Shown one piece after another: positions 1-5,720 of a stretch of 59,401 nucleotides of DNA. A program made the translations under genes and the position numbers. This DNA comes from Rufibacter sediminis (lineage in GTDB: Bacteria; Bacteroidota; Bacteroidia; Cytophagales; Hymenobacteraceae): contig NZ_JACOAF010000019.1 in the NCBI RefSeq assembly GCF_014269285.1, positions 1 through 59,401 on the forward strand, in the 5' to 3' direction. Below the pieces are notes generated by a model. It did no database searches. It was not told where the DNA came from and worked only from the letters and a program-made list of their open reading frames with translations. Position 1 is the first letter of the stretch, and every line of letters starts with the position of its first letter.

Positions 1-49
1 TCTCCTCTCCCATTTCAAATATAGGAAATTGCACTCTCGCAGATGGGCA

Positions 50-117
50 AATATAAAGGTATAAACACCATGCCACGGCCGACGGCCTCGCACGCTGTTT
101 ATACGAGACCGTTGGCG
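50..117 (+). repeat. attC-like site 1 (5' boundary of cassette 1)
   Basis: The inner arms TATAAACA (60-67) and TGTTTATA pair around a GGCCGACGGCC core. The R' box GTTGGCG begins at 111. No clear RYYYAAC R'' box is visible on the left, so the 5' half is degenerate or belongs to a cassette mostly outside the window. Confidence 0.7.
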
Positions 118-139
118 GTAATAGAAAACAAAATTAAAA

Positions 140-547
140 ATGAGTAAATATGATGAAGGTGAGTTAAATAAATTAAACCTAATGGTTGTTGCACTTTACT
201 GTAGATACAGAAAGAGGGAAGATAGCTGGCTAAGCGGATTTTGGGCGAGGTCAGTAGTTGGTGCAGCCATAGTATTTCTGTTATTAACTTTGCTAGAAGT
301 TGGACTAGTTTTATATGGACATGCGGGTTTAAGGACGTTTATTACCGATGCCTATTTATTTGTGTTTTTCATTCTATGGGGAATTAGCACGTTTAGTGTT
401 TATAGGTTATCAATTCCAAACGATTTGCTATACAAAATATATTTACCTGAAGAGGATTATGTTAAAGGAAATATTATTGCCTTTTTATTTCTCTTTACAG
501 CTTTATCTATTTGTGTGTCTGTCATGTTCTATACTGACAATATGTAA
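140..547 (+). CDS. Small membrane protein of unknown function (cassette 1)
   Basis: This encodes 135 residues. I do not recognise the family. A short charged N-terminus (about residues 1-36, with the run CRYRKRED) is followed by three hydrophobic segments at roughly 38-60, 70-92 and 108-130, so it is probably an inner-membrane protein. The ATG lies 29 bases after the crossover at 111/112, the spacing seen in the other cassettes, with no Shine-Dalgarno sequence, as usual in Bacteroidota. It is the only gene in its cassette and the DNA is AT-rich, which fits horizontal acquisition. A toxin, an immunity protein or a phage-defence membrane effector are possibilities, but nothing in the sequence decides between them. 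Confidence 0.75.
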   Translation: MSKYDEGELNKLNLMVVALYCRYRKREDSWLSGFWARSVVGAAIVFLLLTLLEVGLVLYGHAGLRTFITDAYLFVFFILWGISTFSVYRLSIPNDLLYKIYLPEEDYVKGNIIAFLFLFTALSICVSVMFYTDNM

Positions 548-574
548 TATTAGTAATAAGCATAAAACTACAAC

Positions 575-643
575 CGCCAACATTGTATAAAAATCATGCT
601 ACGGCCGACGGCCTTGCACGTTTTTTATACGAGACCGTTAGGT
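575..643 (+). repeat. attC-like site 2 (cassette 1/2 junction)
   Basis: R'' is CGCCAAC at 575-581 and R' is GTTAGGT at 637-643, with the crossover after G637. The preceding C makes an 8-base complement (CCGCCAAC) to the start of cassette 1. The inner arms TATAAAAA and TTTTTATA flank the conserved CGGCCGACGGCC core. Confidence 0.85.
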
Positions 644-656
644 AAAATTATAAGAA

Positions 657-1133
657 ATGAATCAATTCCAGGTACTGTTCGGACGATTGAAAAGAAAAGT
701 AGATGAATTAGGAATTGTATTCAATAAACCTGCCACAGAAGAAGAAATATTTAAATTGGAGGAATCGGTTAGTCAAAAACTTCCCAATGAAATTCTCGAA
801 TTCTACAGTTTATGCAACGGATTTGAATCAGACGACTTCCTTTTTCGTGCGATTCCAATTTCAGAAATACTTGAATATAAAGCAGAGTTAGAAACATCTT
901 CTTTTTACTTTTCAGAATACATGATATACAGCGACTCGTGGACAATTCAACTAAAAAGTGAAAAAGAATATTACATAGTAAATGGGAATCATGATACTGA
1001 AGAAGAAGTAATTCTCACTCAGTCACTCTATGAATTTATAGAAAAGTACCTAACGGAAGAAGGCATATTTGGGGACAATGGTCTTTATAGCTGGTTTGAA
1101 GAAATCAAAAAAGAAAAAAATAACTTTACCTAA
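657..1133 (+). CDS. SMI1/KNR4 (SUKH)-family protein (cassette 2)
   Basis: This encodes 158 residues with no signal peptide or membrane segment. The N-terminal half shows the SMI1/KNR4 fold pattern: an acidic helix (ATEEEIFKLEE), then LPNEILEFYSLCNGFE at about residues 45-60, and later a WTIQL strand. In bacteria this family often supplies immunity proteins against contact-dependent or polymorphic toxins, and single genes of this type are frequent in cassettes and toxin loci. That role is inferred from the family. The ATG lies 20 bases after the crossover at 637. The stop codon TAA (1131-1133) lies inside the R'' box of the next attC, so the recombination site and the end of the gene share sequence. 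No toxin partner is next to it. Confidence 0.82.
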   Translation: MNQFQVLFGRLKRKVDELGIVFNKPATEEEIFKLEESVSQKLPNEILEFYSLCNGFESDDFLFRAIPISEILEYKAELETSSFYFSEYMIYSDSWTIQLKSEKEYYIVNGNHDTEEEVILTQSLYEFIEKYLTEEGIFGDNGLYSWFEEIKKEKNNFT

Positions 1134-1195
1134 CACTGTATAAAAACCATGCTTCGGCCGACGGCCTCGCACGTTTTTTATACTAACCGTTATGT
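1128..1195 (+). repeat. attC-like site 3 (cassette 2/3 junction)
   Basis: R'' is ACCTAAC (1128-1134) and R' is GTTATGT (1189-1195). Ten bases TTTACCTAAC are complementary to the start of cassette 2. The core is CGGCCGACGGCC. The R'' box contains the stop codon of the SMI1/KNR4 gene. Confidence 0.87.
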
Positions 1196-1421
1196 GCAAT
1201 TGTAAATAGAAGTTATCGCGACGGCAAGCAAAAAATCAGCAGAAGCCGTCAAAAAATCAGGAATTGCTGCAAAAGTGAACCGGCAAAAGGTTAGATTACT
1301 TCAGCAAAAGAAAAGGAACACCGCCCGACTTTCATCAGCTAATGTTGCAGAAGAGGAATTGACCAGGCGTTTGAGCAAAAGGAATTTATCGGCAACGCGT
1401 GCAAACCGACCGATTCAAAAT

Positions 1422-1461
1422 GCGTTTCTGGCCTCGTTTTCGGAAATGAAGGCAAAAACAG
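1422..1461. repeat. Dispersed palindrome copy inside cassette 3 (first)
   Basis: The arms GCGTTTCTGGCCTCGTTTTC and GGAAATGAAGGCAAAAACAG are imperfectly complementary and have the same layout as chromosomal copies such as 37082-37121. Confidence 0.65.
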
Positions 1462-1485
1462 AAAGATAAAAGAAGCGGCTGATTC

Positions 1486-1525
1486 CCGTTTTTGGGCTCG
1501 TTTCCTGAAATCAGGCCAAAAACAG
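1486..1525. repeat. Dispersed palindrome copy inside cassette 3 (second)
   Basis: The left arm CCGTTTTTGGGCTCGTTTCC and right arm TGAAATCAGGCCAAAAACAG belong to the same family as the intergenic copies elsewhere in the window. Confidence 0.7.
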
Positions 1526-1571
1526 AGAAAAGTAAAATAGAAATCGGCTGCGGGCGCAAAGAAACAACTGC

Positions 1572-1639
1572 ACATAACAACACCTAAACGTCACGCTTCG
1601 GCCGACGGCCTAGCGCGTCGTTTAGCATAGACGTTGGCA
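1572..1639 (+). repeat. attC-like site 4 (cassette 3/4 junction)
   Basis: R'' is ACATAAC (1572-1578) and R' is GTTGGCA (1633-1639). The inner arms CTAAACG and CGTTTAG flank CGGCCGACGGCC. Confidence 0.87.
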
Positions 1640-1642
1640 TAA

Positions 1643-2368
1643 ATGCTAAAAATGAAATATTTAATAGTAATAACCTTGCTTTTCACGTTCAACTTAAGTT
1701 TTGGACAAGTAAAAGACCCATGGAAAGGTAAGCCAAATTCTATTGAGGATAGCTTTCTGTGCCTCGACAGGATGTTTGGGGATACTGCAAAATACACATT
1801 TGCGACTTTGCCAGAGGACATATCAACTTTTCGACTTCACCATGGATTCGGCACATGGATAAGGAATAATTGGGGGCTTTGGGGCTCTAGTAAATTGAAA
1901 CAAGAGCTAACTGGTTTAGGCTTTGTCCATCCAGATGATATGTCTTCATTTTTACTAAAAGCTTACCACCGAAGACTAAATAACAAACCGCTCCAGATAG
2001 AGGAAGAAGCAAAAGCTTACCAGGCTTATTGGAATAAAGCTGGCAGAGAAGGTTTTTCGGCAGGCGATTTAGGGAATGACCATACGAAGCGCACTACAAA
2101 CCAAGAACTACTAGATTATTTTCCAGTGGGAGATACAATTGTCGTTAATCTCTACGCAACTCATAAAAAGCTATTCCAAAATTATGCATCTAGTGTGGAA
2201 GGCATAGCTGTTATAAAATCCCATAATACCGAAAAATTGAACATTAGGCTACTGTCAGTAAAACAAAAGGAAAAGCATTTGCCAGAACACAAAGCAGGAC
2301 AAGAGTTTGAGATCTCTCCTATCAGTTGCAGTTTGATACCACCAAAAGGATGGAACGTTAAAAAATAA
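1643..2368 (+). CDS. Secreted DUF6794-like protein (cassette 4)
   Basis: This encodes 241 residues, or 238 from the second ATG at 1652. An N-terminal signal peptide is clear: MKYLIVITLLFTFNLSFG then Q, a typical Bacteroidota cleavage region. The mature part has features I associate with the DUF6794 family of Bacteroidota: SIEDSFLCLDRMF, then TLPEDISTFRLHHGFGTWIRNNWGLW, then HPDDMSSFLL followed by YHRRLNNK. No enzymatic function is known for this family and I do not assign one. It starts 9-18 bases after the crossover at 1633 and is alone in its cassette. The C-terminal half (about 150-241) looks like a small globular domain of unknown fold. Confidence 0.78.
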   Translation: MLKMKYLIVITLLFTFNLSFGQVKDPWKGKPNSIEDSFLCLDRMFGDTAKYTFATLPEDISTFRLHHGFGTWIRNNWGLWGSSKLKQELTGLGFVHPDDMSSFLLKAYHRRLNNKPLQIEEEAKAYQAYWNKAGREGFSAGDLGNDHTKRTTNQELLDYFPVGDTIVVNLYATHKKLFQNYASSVEGIAVIKSHNTEKLNIRLLSVKQKEKHLPEHKAGQEFEISPISCSLIPPKGWNVKK

Positions 2369-2378
2369 AAAGCACTTA

Positions 2379-2447
2379 TGCCAACATTGTGCAAACACCA
2401 TGCTACGGCCGACGGCCTTGCACGTTGTTTGCACTAGGCCGTTACCC
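2379..2447 (+). repeat. attC-like site 5 (cassette 4/5 junction)
   Basis: R'' is TGCCAAC (2379-2385) and R' is GTTACCC (2441-2447). Ten bases TTATGCCAAC complement the start of cassette 4. The inner arms GCAAACA and TGTTTGC flank CGGCCGACGGCC. Confidence 0.87.
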
Positions 2448-2610
2448 GCAATTGAAAAAATAAAATCTGGAGCCGCTCCTGAAAAGAATCGCGGACTTCA
2501 GGAAGAAGAAATCAGAAGAGTTAGATTAGTCTTAGTAACGCCGACGGACGCAAAATGTGCGGGAAGAATTTATCAGCAATGTGCGCAAAACGGACGGACG
2601 ATTCTGCGAG

Positions 2611-2648
2611 CGTTTTCGGGCTGTTTTTCCGAAAACAGGTCAAAAACG
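2611..2648. repeat. Dispersed palindrome copy inside cassette 5 (first)
   Basis: The arms CGTTTTCGGGCTGTTTTTC and CGAAAACAGGTCAAAAACG are nearly complementary and match the intergenic family. Confidence 0.72.
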
Positions 2649-2731
2649 GAAAATTGAGAACCCCGATTCTGACCTGCAAAAAAGCAGGAACGGACGGAAA
2701 AAATAACGAAGTGCAGACTTAAAAAGGAATT

Positions 2732-2771
2732 GCGTTTCTGGCCTCTTTTCACGAAATGAAGCCAAAACTGG
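2732..2771. repeat. Dispersed palindrome copy inside cassette 5 (second)
   Basis: The arms GCGTTTCTGGCCTCTTTTCA and CGAAATGAAGCCAAAACTGG are close to the first copy in cassette 3. Confidence 0.65.
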
Positions 2772-2810
2772 AAATCCAAGAATATAAGCAGAAGTTAAAA
2801 GAACAACAGC

Positions 2811-2942
2811 GGGTAACAATGTGTAAACGGCAGCTGGGTTTTATCCAGGCCGACGTTCCATCTCTGCCTGCCAGCGGTCAGCCGTCCGACATGAAACTGC
2901 GTTTCAGTCTCCCAGCCGACCGCTTACACGAGGCCGTTGTGT
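2811..2942 (+). repeat. attC-like site 6, long form (cassette 5/6 junction)
   Basis: This site is about 132 bases instead of about 68. R'' is GGGTAAC (2811-2817) and R' is GTTGTGT (2936-2942). The outer arms GTGTAAACGG and CCGCTTACAC, and GCTGGG with CCCAGC, still pair. The middle has its own small hairpin, GAAAC-TGC-GTTTC. Long attC variants are known in other integrons. Confidence 0.78.
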
Positions 2943-2965
2943 GGTATTATAAGAATTTAAAATAA

Positions 2966-3271
2966 ATGGCTCTTGACTTTTATCGCCTTGATAATAAAGA
3001 ATATCTATTTGGCTTAAATGACAAACAGTTTGATGAGCTAACAGAAATCTTTACAGATTTTCAATATCAGACAGGATTTGTAATTGACCAGTATGGCGAC
3101 TTTAAAATGACTGTAGAAAATCAGGGAGCCATTATCAGAATCATCGACCGATACATTGATAAGACTGATTTGAATAAGAACAAATCTAAAACTTTGACAA
3201 TTATCGAATTTAGGACTCTTTTAAAATATTACTCCCAAAGAAGGTTAGAACTGCAACTAAAAGGTGATTAG
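2966..3271 (+). CDS. Small soluble protein of unknown function (cassette 6)
   Basis: This encodes 101 residues with no signal peptide, no membrane segment and no cysteine cluster. The composition is acidic at the N-terminus (DKQFDELTEIFTDF) and mixed-charge at the C-terminus. I do not recognise the family. The ATG lies 30 bases after the crossover at 2936, as in other cassettes. The size and character would fit an immunity or anti-phage accessory protein, but that is only by analogy with other cassette genes. Confidence 0.65.
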   Translation: MALDFYRLDNKEYLFGLNDKQFDELTEIFTDFQYQTGFVIDQYGDFKMTVENQGAIIRIIDRYIDKTDLNKNKSKTLTIIEFRTLLKYYSQRRLELQLKGD

Positions 3272-3318
3272 AATAAGAATGGAAATTATATACAGCATAG
3301 TAAAAAGAAAATAACACC

Positions 3319-3385
3319 ACACAACCACAGCTAAACGTCAGCTCGGCCGACGGCTCTCGCCGCCGTTTAGCTAAGTCCGTTAGGT
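3319..3385 (+). repeat. attC-like site 7 (cassette 6/7 junction)
   Basis: R'' is ACACAAC (3319-3325) and R' is GTTAGGT (3379-3385). Ten bases ACCACACAAC complement the start of cassette 6. The core is CGGCCGACGG. Confidence 0.86.
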
Positions 3386-3406
3386 CTAATTTTAAGAATA
3401 AATCTA

Positions 3407-3598
3407 GTGCAACTGATAAGGCCAAAAATTATAGGAACACTTAAAATTGAGACGATGATGGCGGGCAATCTCGCGGTCATTAACGACATTAAAAATGCCC
3501 CAAATAAAATAATCATTCAATGCCGCTCGATTGAACACGGCGAGGAAATCATCAGAAAAATTAAAGCTGCGAAACCAGGCGAAAAGATTTTTCTATAG
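3407..3598 (+). CDS. Very small protein of unknown function (cassette 7)
   Basis: This encodes 63 codons from GTG at 3407, or 46-47 from the ATG pair at 3455/3458. The C-terminal part (IIQCRSIEHGEEIIRKIKAAKPGEKIFL, cited in part) has a beta-alpha pattern and could be a genuine small fold, perhaps the end of a larger protein. I do not recognise it. It is the only plausible coding region in the first half of cassette 7. The second half holds two palindromes and a piece that resembles the left half of an attC. Confidence 0.4.
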   Translation: MQLIRPKIIGTLKIETMMAGNLAVINDIKNAPNKIIIQCRSIEHGEEIIRKIKAAKPGEKIFL

Positions 3599-3607
3599 AG
3601 AACAAAA

Positions 3608-3630
3608 ATCCACATTGTGTAAACCCGACT
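3608..3630 (+). repeat. Possible truncated attC left half inside cassette 7
   Basis: CACATTGTGTAAACCCGAC resembles the left side of site 5 (AACATTGTGCAAACACC) but lacks the GGCCGACGGCC core and right half. It may mark a fusion of two cassettes. Confidence 0.3.
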
Positions 3631-3638
3631 TCAGGAAT

Positions 3639-3680
3639 GCATTTCTGGCCTGTTTTTTCGTATTTCAGGGCAAAAACGGG
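3639..3680. repeat. Dispersed palindrome copy inside cassette 7 (first)
   Basis: The arms GCATTTCTGGCCTGTTTTTT and GTATTTCAGGGCAAAAACGG have the layout of the intergenic family with several mismatches. Confidence 0.6.
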
Positions 3681-3719
3681 CGCACTGGGAAAGCAGGAAA
3701 GTTGATTACTCTCGGCAAG

Positions 3720-3759
3720 CTGTTTTCGGGCTCATTTTTCCAAAACAGGCCAAAAACAG
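3720..3759. repeat. Dispersed palindrome copy inside cassette 7 (second)
   Basis: The arms are CTGTTTTCGGGCTCATTTTT and CCAAAACAGGCCAAAAACAG. Confidence 0.65.
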
Positions 3760-3794
3760 AAAAAGACTTGCGGTCATCGCATAGAAAAAACTAG

Positions 3795-3861
3795 GCCTAA
3801 CAACGTGTAAACACCAGCTAGGCCGACGGCCGTCGCCGCCGTTTACACAAGTACGTTATGG
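3795..3861 (+). repeat. attC-like site 8 (cassette 7/8 junction)
   Basis: R'' is GCCTAAC (3795-3801) and R' is GTTATGG (3855-3861). TAGGCCTAAC complements the start of cassette 7 at 9 of 10 bases. The inner arms GTGTAAAC and GTTTACAC pair perfectly. Confidence 0.87.
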
Positions 3862-3881
3862 GCAATTATAAAAATTAACCT

Positions 3882-4442
3882 TTGAAGAAAATACTGATAG
3901 CAATATTGCTTTCATTTGCGAGCTGCAAATCAATTTTTAGGCAAAAATACGTTGAACCTTCTTGTGAGCTGGTAAGCGTAGAAAATGAAACACCAGTAGA
4001 CAGCAGTAGTTTTTTTCAAGTTCACTACAAAAGCTTTGCAAAATCAGCCGAGCCAGGAATAATGTGGTATTCAAGAGGTAATGGTAGCGCAAGAATAGCT
4101 GTGTTTCAAGTTACTAATGCTGATATTTTCGGTAGTGTAGTAAGCGAAAGCGGACATAAGCAAAGTATTAGTTTCTTTGGTGAGGAAAAGCAGATATACG
4201 ATAGACTTCTTTCCGACATTAAGTATCTAAACGTTGTTCAGGATTGCAAAGAATCTTTACCGACTCATGTCACCGTTACTGATGTTTACATAAAAGATAA
4301 AATCTCAATTAATTTTACCTACTATTCATTCCATTCACCTTTCAAATTAGGTCAAACCTCTAGAATGAATTTGGGAAACGCTTACAAGCTAATGGAATTG
4401 ACTTACTATAAGATGCATAACCCAAATAGTGTAAAAAAATAA
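3882..4442 (+). CDS. Lipoprotein of unknown function (cassette 8)
   Basis: This encodes 186 residues starting at TTG 3882, the only start that leaves a complete signal: MKKILIAILLSFASC ends in a lipobox with Cys15, so the product should be a membrane-anchored lipoprotein. The mature part contains alternating strands (IAVFQVTNADIFGSVV; THVTVTDVYIKDKISINFTYYSF, cited in part) and no motif I recognise. It starts 27 bases after the crossover at 3855 and is alone in its cassette. The TTG start and AT-rich codons differ from the chromosomal genes to the right. Confidence 0.75.
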   Translation: MKKILIAILLSFASCKSIFRQKYVEPSCELVSVENETPVDSSSFFQVHYKSFAKSAEPGIMWYSRGNGSARIAVFQVTNADIFGSVVSESGHKQSISFFGEEKQIYDRLLSDIKYLNVVQDCKESLPTHVTVTDVYIKDKISINFTYYSFHSPFKLGQTSRMNLGNAYKLMELTYYKMHNPNSVKK

Positions 4443-4446
4443 CAGC

Positions 4447-4514
4447 CCATAACAACACCTAAACACCAGTCTCGGCCGACGGCCTCGCACGCTGTTTACA
4501 CGAGACCGTTGTGC
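4447..4514 (+). repeat. attC-like site 9 (cassette 8/9 junction)
   Basis: R'' is CCATAAC (4447-4453) and R' is GTTGTGC (4508-4514). Nine bases GCCCATAAC complement the start of cassette 8. The core is CGGCCGACGGCC. Confidence 0.87.
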
Positions 4515-4526
4515 GTGATTATAATT

Positions 4527-5141
4527 ATGAAAGAAGAAGATCTATATGATAGCTATAGATGCCCCAACTGCAATCTATCAAGGAAATTAAATGAGTTGAC
4601 ACATCTATTTAAATGGAATGAGCAATTCAAATCTCCCTACATGATTTCAGTTCTGGCTGCAGCAAGGCAAGGTCATCTGAAGTGGGCATGTGATGATTGC
4701 ATTAAGAGTGAGAAGGTCATCGTGGGCAAGCCAGAAGAGCAGGATTGGAACGGAATCACTTATCCCTTCTTCACCCATAACGACGAAACACTAGAATGCC
4801 AGACCTGTAGATGCATGTTTGAGTTTTCCAAAGAAGAAAAGAAGTTCTGGTATGAGGACTTGAAATTCATAGTATGGTCATACCCAAAGAACTGCCCCTA
4901 ATGTAGAAGAAAGATAAGGGAGCCAAAGGTAAAAAGTAAGAGGCTCACCGACCTGATTACAAACATTGAACAAACCGACTCTACAGGAATAGAAGAAATA
5001 ATTGACATTTTCTTGAAGTACGGAAATTTTGAAAAGGCAAGATATTACCTGTCTGTATTGAAAAAGAGAGAAACTGCAGATGAAGGCAGAATAAATCTTA
5101 TTAAAAAAAGAATAAATAACCTCGCACAACAAAGTGCATAA
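4527..5141 (+). pseudogene. Zinc-ribbon protein gene interrupted by an in-frame TAA (cassette 9)
   Basis: Translation from ATG 4527 gives 124 residues to a TAA at 4899-4901. The same frame then continues open for 79 codons to a second TAA at 5139-5141, so the intact gene would encode about 204 residues. Cysteine pairs are CPNC (about residues 13-16) and CDDC, and then CQTC followed by FEFSKEEKKFWYEDL, which resembles the probable zinc-ribbon family (zf-trcl). In that family the domain closes with a second CxxC after the FWYE region. Here the sequence is C-P-stop-C followed by RRKIREP, so the stop sits inside the closing zinc knuckle. One base change or a read error would explain it. The C-terminal part is helical and charged (FEKARYYLSVLKKRE). 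The gene ends inside the attC R'' region. Confidence 0.78.
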
Positions 5142-5187
5142 GCCATGCTCCGGCCGACTACTTACACGCAGCCTATACAAGTTTGTG
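5124..5187 (+). repeat. Terminal degenerate attC-like site 10 (end of array)
   Basis: R'' is GCACAAC (5124-5130) and, with the preceding C, complements the start of cassette 9 exactly. The core is shortened to CGGCCGACTACTTAC and the R' is irregular (GTTTGTGG at 5181). This is a common state for the distal end of a cassette array. Confidence 0.75.
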
Positions 5188-5213
5188 GCGCGTCTTAAAA
5201 ATGACACCGCATA

Positions 5214-5250
5214 AAAGAGGTACTATCTTTAAAGACAGTACCTCTTTTTT
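5214..5250. terminator. Bidirectional terminator between array and NTF2-like gene
   Basis: A hairpin with arms AAAGAGGTACTATC and GACAGTACCTCTTT (one mismatch) is followed by T-runs on both strands. It ends the leftward operon and isolates it from the cassette array. Confidence 0.85.
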
Positions 5251-5268
5251 ATTATAAATCTTCCAACT

Positions 5269-5709
5269 TCAGGACTTGATTTCCGTTTTATCTTGCCACT
5301 TAAAATCGCCTACTCTTCTGGAAACTAACCATCTATCGTTTACCCGAATGTAGTCATCTTCATAGGTAGCCCCAATGGTGGTCTTCATTTTCCTCCCCTT
5401 ATCATTGCCTATGAGCGTTATCCAACAGTACCATTTTCCTGTAGCCTTATTGCCATCGATCTCAACCACCTGCTGGCCGTTACAATGATATACAGTTTCC
5501 ATATCATGGAGGAATTCTGCAAAGGCCTGCGCCATTTCTTTTCTTCCTTCCAGCTTTAAAATTGTTTTTCCTTCTACTATCGTTTCAGAGATCGCATTTT
5601 CAGAGAACAGTTGCACCTGTCTTTCAAAATCCTTTGTATCCCCAAGAATTGAAATAGTATCAACGAGTTCCTTTAGTGCAATTCGATCGGCTAATTCATG
5701 TATCTCCAC
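5269..5709 (-). CDS. SnoaL/NTF2-like family protein
   Basis: This encodes 146 residues starting at GTG 5709. The pattern is that of a SnoaL-like cone-fold domain: an N-terminal helix with IALKELVDTISILGDTKDFE, a strand region, a YHCNGQQVVEIDGN strand, WYCWITLIG, and a final VNDRWLVSRRVGDFKW. Members act as small-molecule isomerases or hydratases or as ligand-binding subunits; the substrate cannot be read from the sequence. It is 11 bases downstream of the MDR-family oxidoreductase and certainly co-transcribed with it. A divergent HxlR regulator gene lies on the other side of that oxidoreductase, so both genes probably respond to the same signal. Confidence 0.85.
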   Translation of the reverse strand: MEIHELADRIALKELVDTISILGDTKDFERQVQLFSENAISETIVEGKTILKLEGRKEMAQAFAEFLHDMETVYHCNGQQVVEIDGNKATGKWYCWITLIGNDKGRKMKTTIGATYEDDYIRVNDRWLVSRRVGDFKWQDKTEIKS

Positions 5710-5720
5710 CTCTCAATTGA

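Larger units (their letters stand above)
1190..1633 (+). other. Cassette 3 without a convincing gene
   Basis: No open frame here looks like a protein. The longest (1275-1469, 64 codons) runs into one of the two palindromes and has an unstructured, Arg-rich translation. The segment holds two copies of the dispersed chromosomal palindrome family (1422-1461 and 1486-1525). The cassette ends are intact: GTTATGTGCA at the start pairs perfectly with TGCACATAAC at 1569-1578. It could carry a small RNA, be a decayed gene, or have captured host intergenic DNA. Confidence 0.6.
2442..2936 (+). other. Cassette 5 without a convincing gene
   Basis: The open frames at 2400-2657 and 2756-2965 start or end inside attC sites or palindromes and have no protein-like composition, so I do not call a gene. 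The cassette contains two dispersed palindromes (2611-2648 and 2732-2771). Its ends match perfectly: GTTACCCGC at the start and GCGGGTAAC at 2809-2817. In layout it resembles cassette 3, which suggests a recurring gene-less cassette type. Confidence 0.6.
1..5187 (+). mobile_element. Integron-type gene cassette array (nine complete cassettes, integrase not in window)
   Basis: Ten attC-like sites in one orientation delimit nine complete cassettes: 112-637, 638-1189, 1190-1633, 1634-2441, 2442-2936, 2937-3379, 3380-3855, 3856-4508 and 4509-5181. Each crossover is a GTT triplet. In each cassette the first 8-10 bases are the reverse complement of the R'' box of its own 3' site, for example GTTAGGTAAA with TTTACCTAAC, or GTTGTGTGGT with ACCACACAAC. 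Eight pairs are perfect and cassette 7 has one mismatch in ten. This is what the integron model predicts when a circle carrying one attC inserts. Genes start 9-30 bases after the crossover and are AT-rich compared with the chromosome to the right. An intI would be expected to the left of base 1. If none exists there, this is an integrase-less array (CALIN). Confidence 0.88.

Noticed and set aside
1275..1469. 64-codon frame in cassette 3.
   Set aside because: It ends inside a palindrome copy, is Arg-rich and unstructured, and has no sign of selection as a protein.
2756..2965. 69-codon frame crossing the cassette 5/6 junction.
   Set aside because: It lies mostly inside the long attC-like site and would be broken by cassette exchange.
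50..5187. The regular repeats could be a CRISPR array.
   Set aside because: The repeats are 67-132 bases, the units between them are 440-810 bases and carry genes, and each unit's ends match each other rather than all units matching. This is not a repeat-spacer array.
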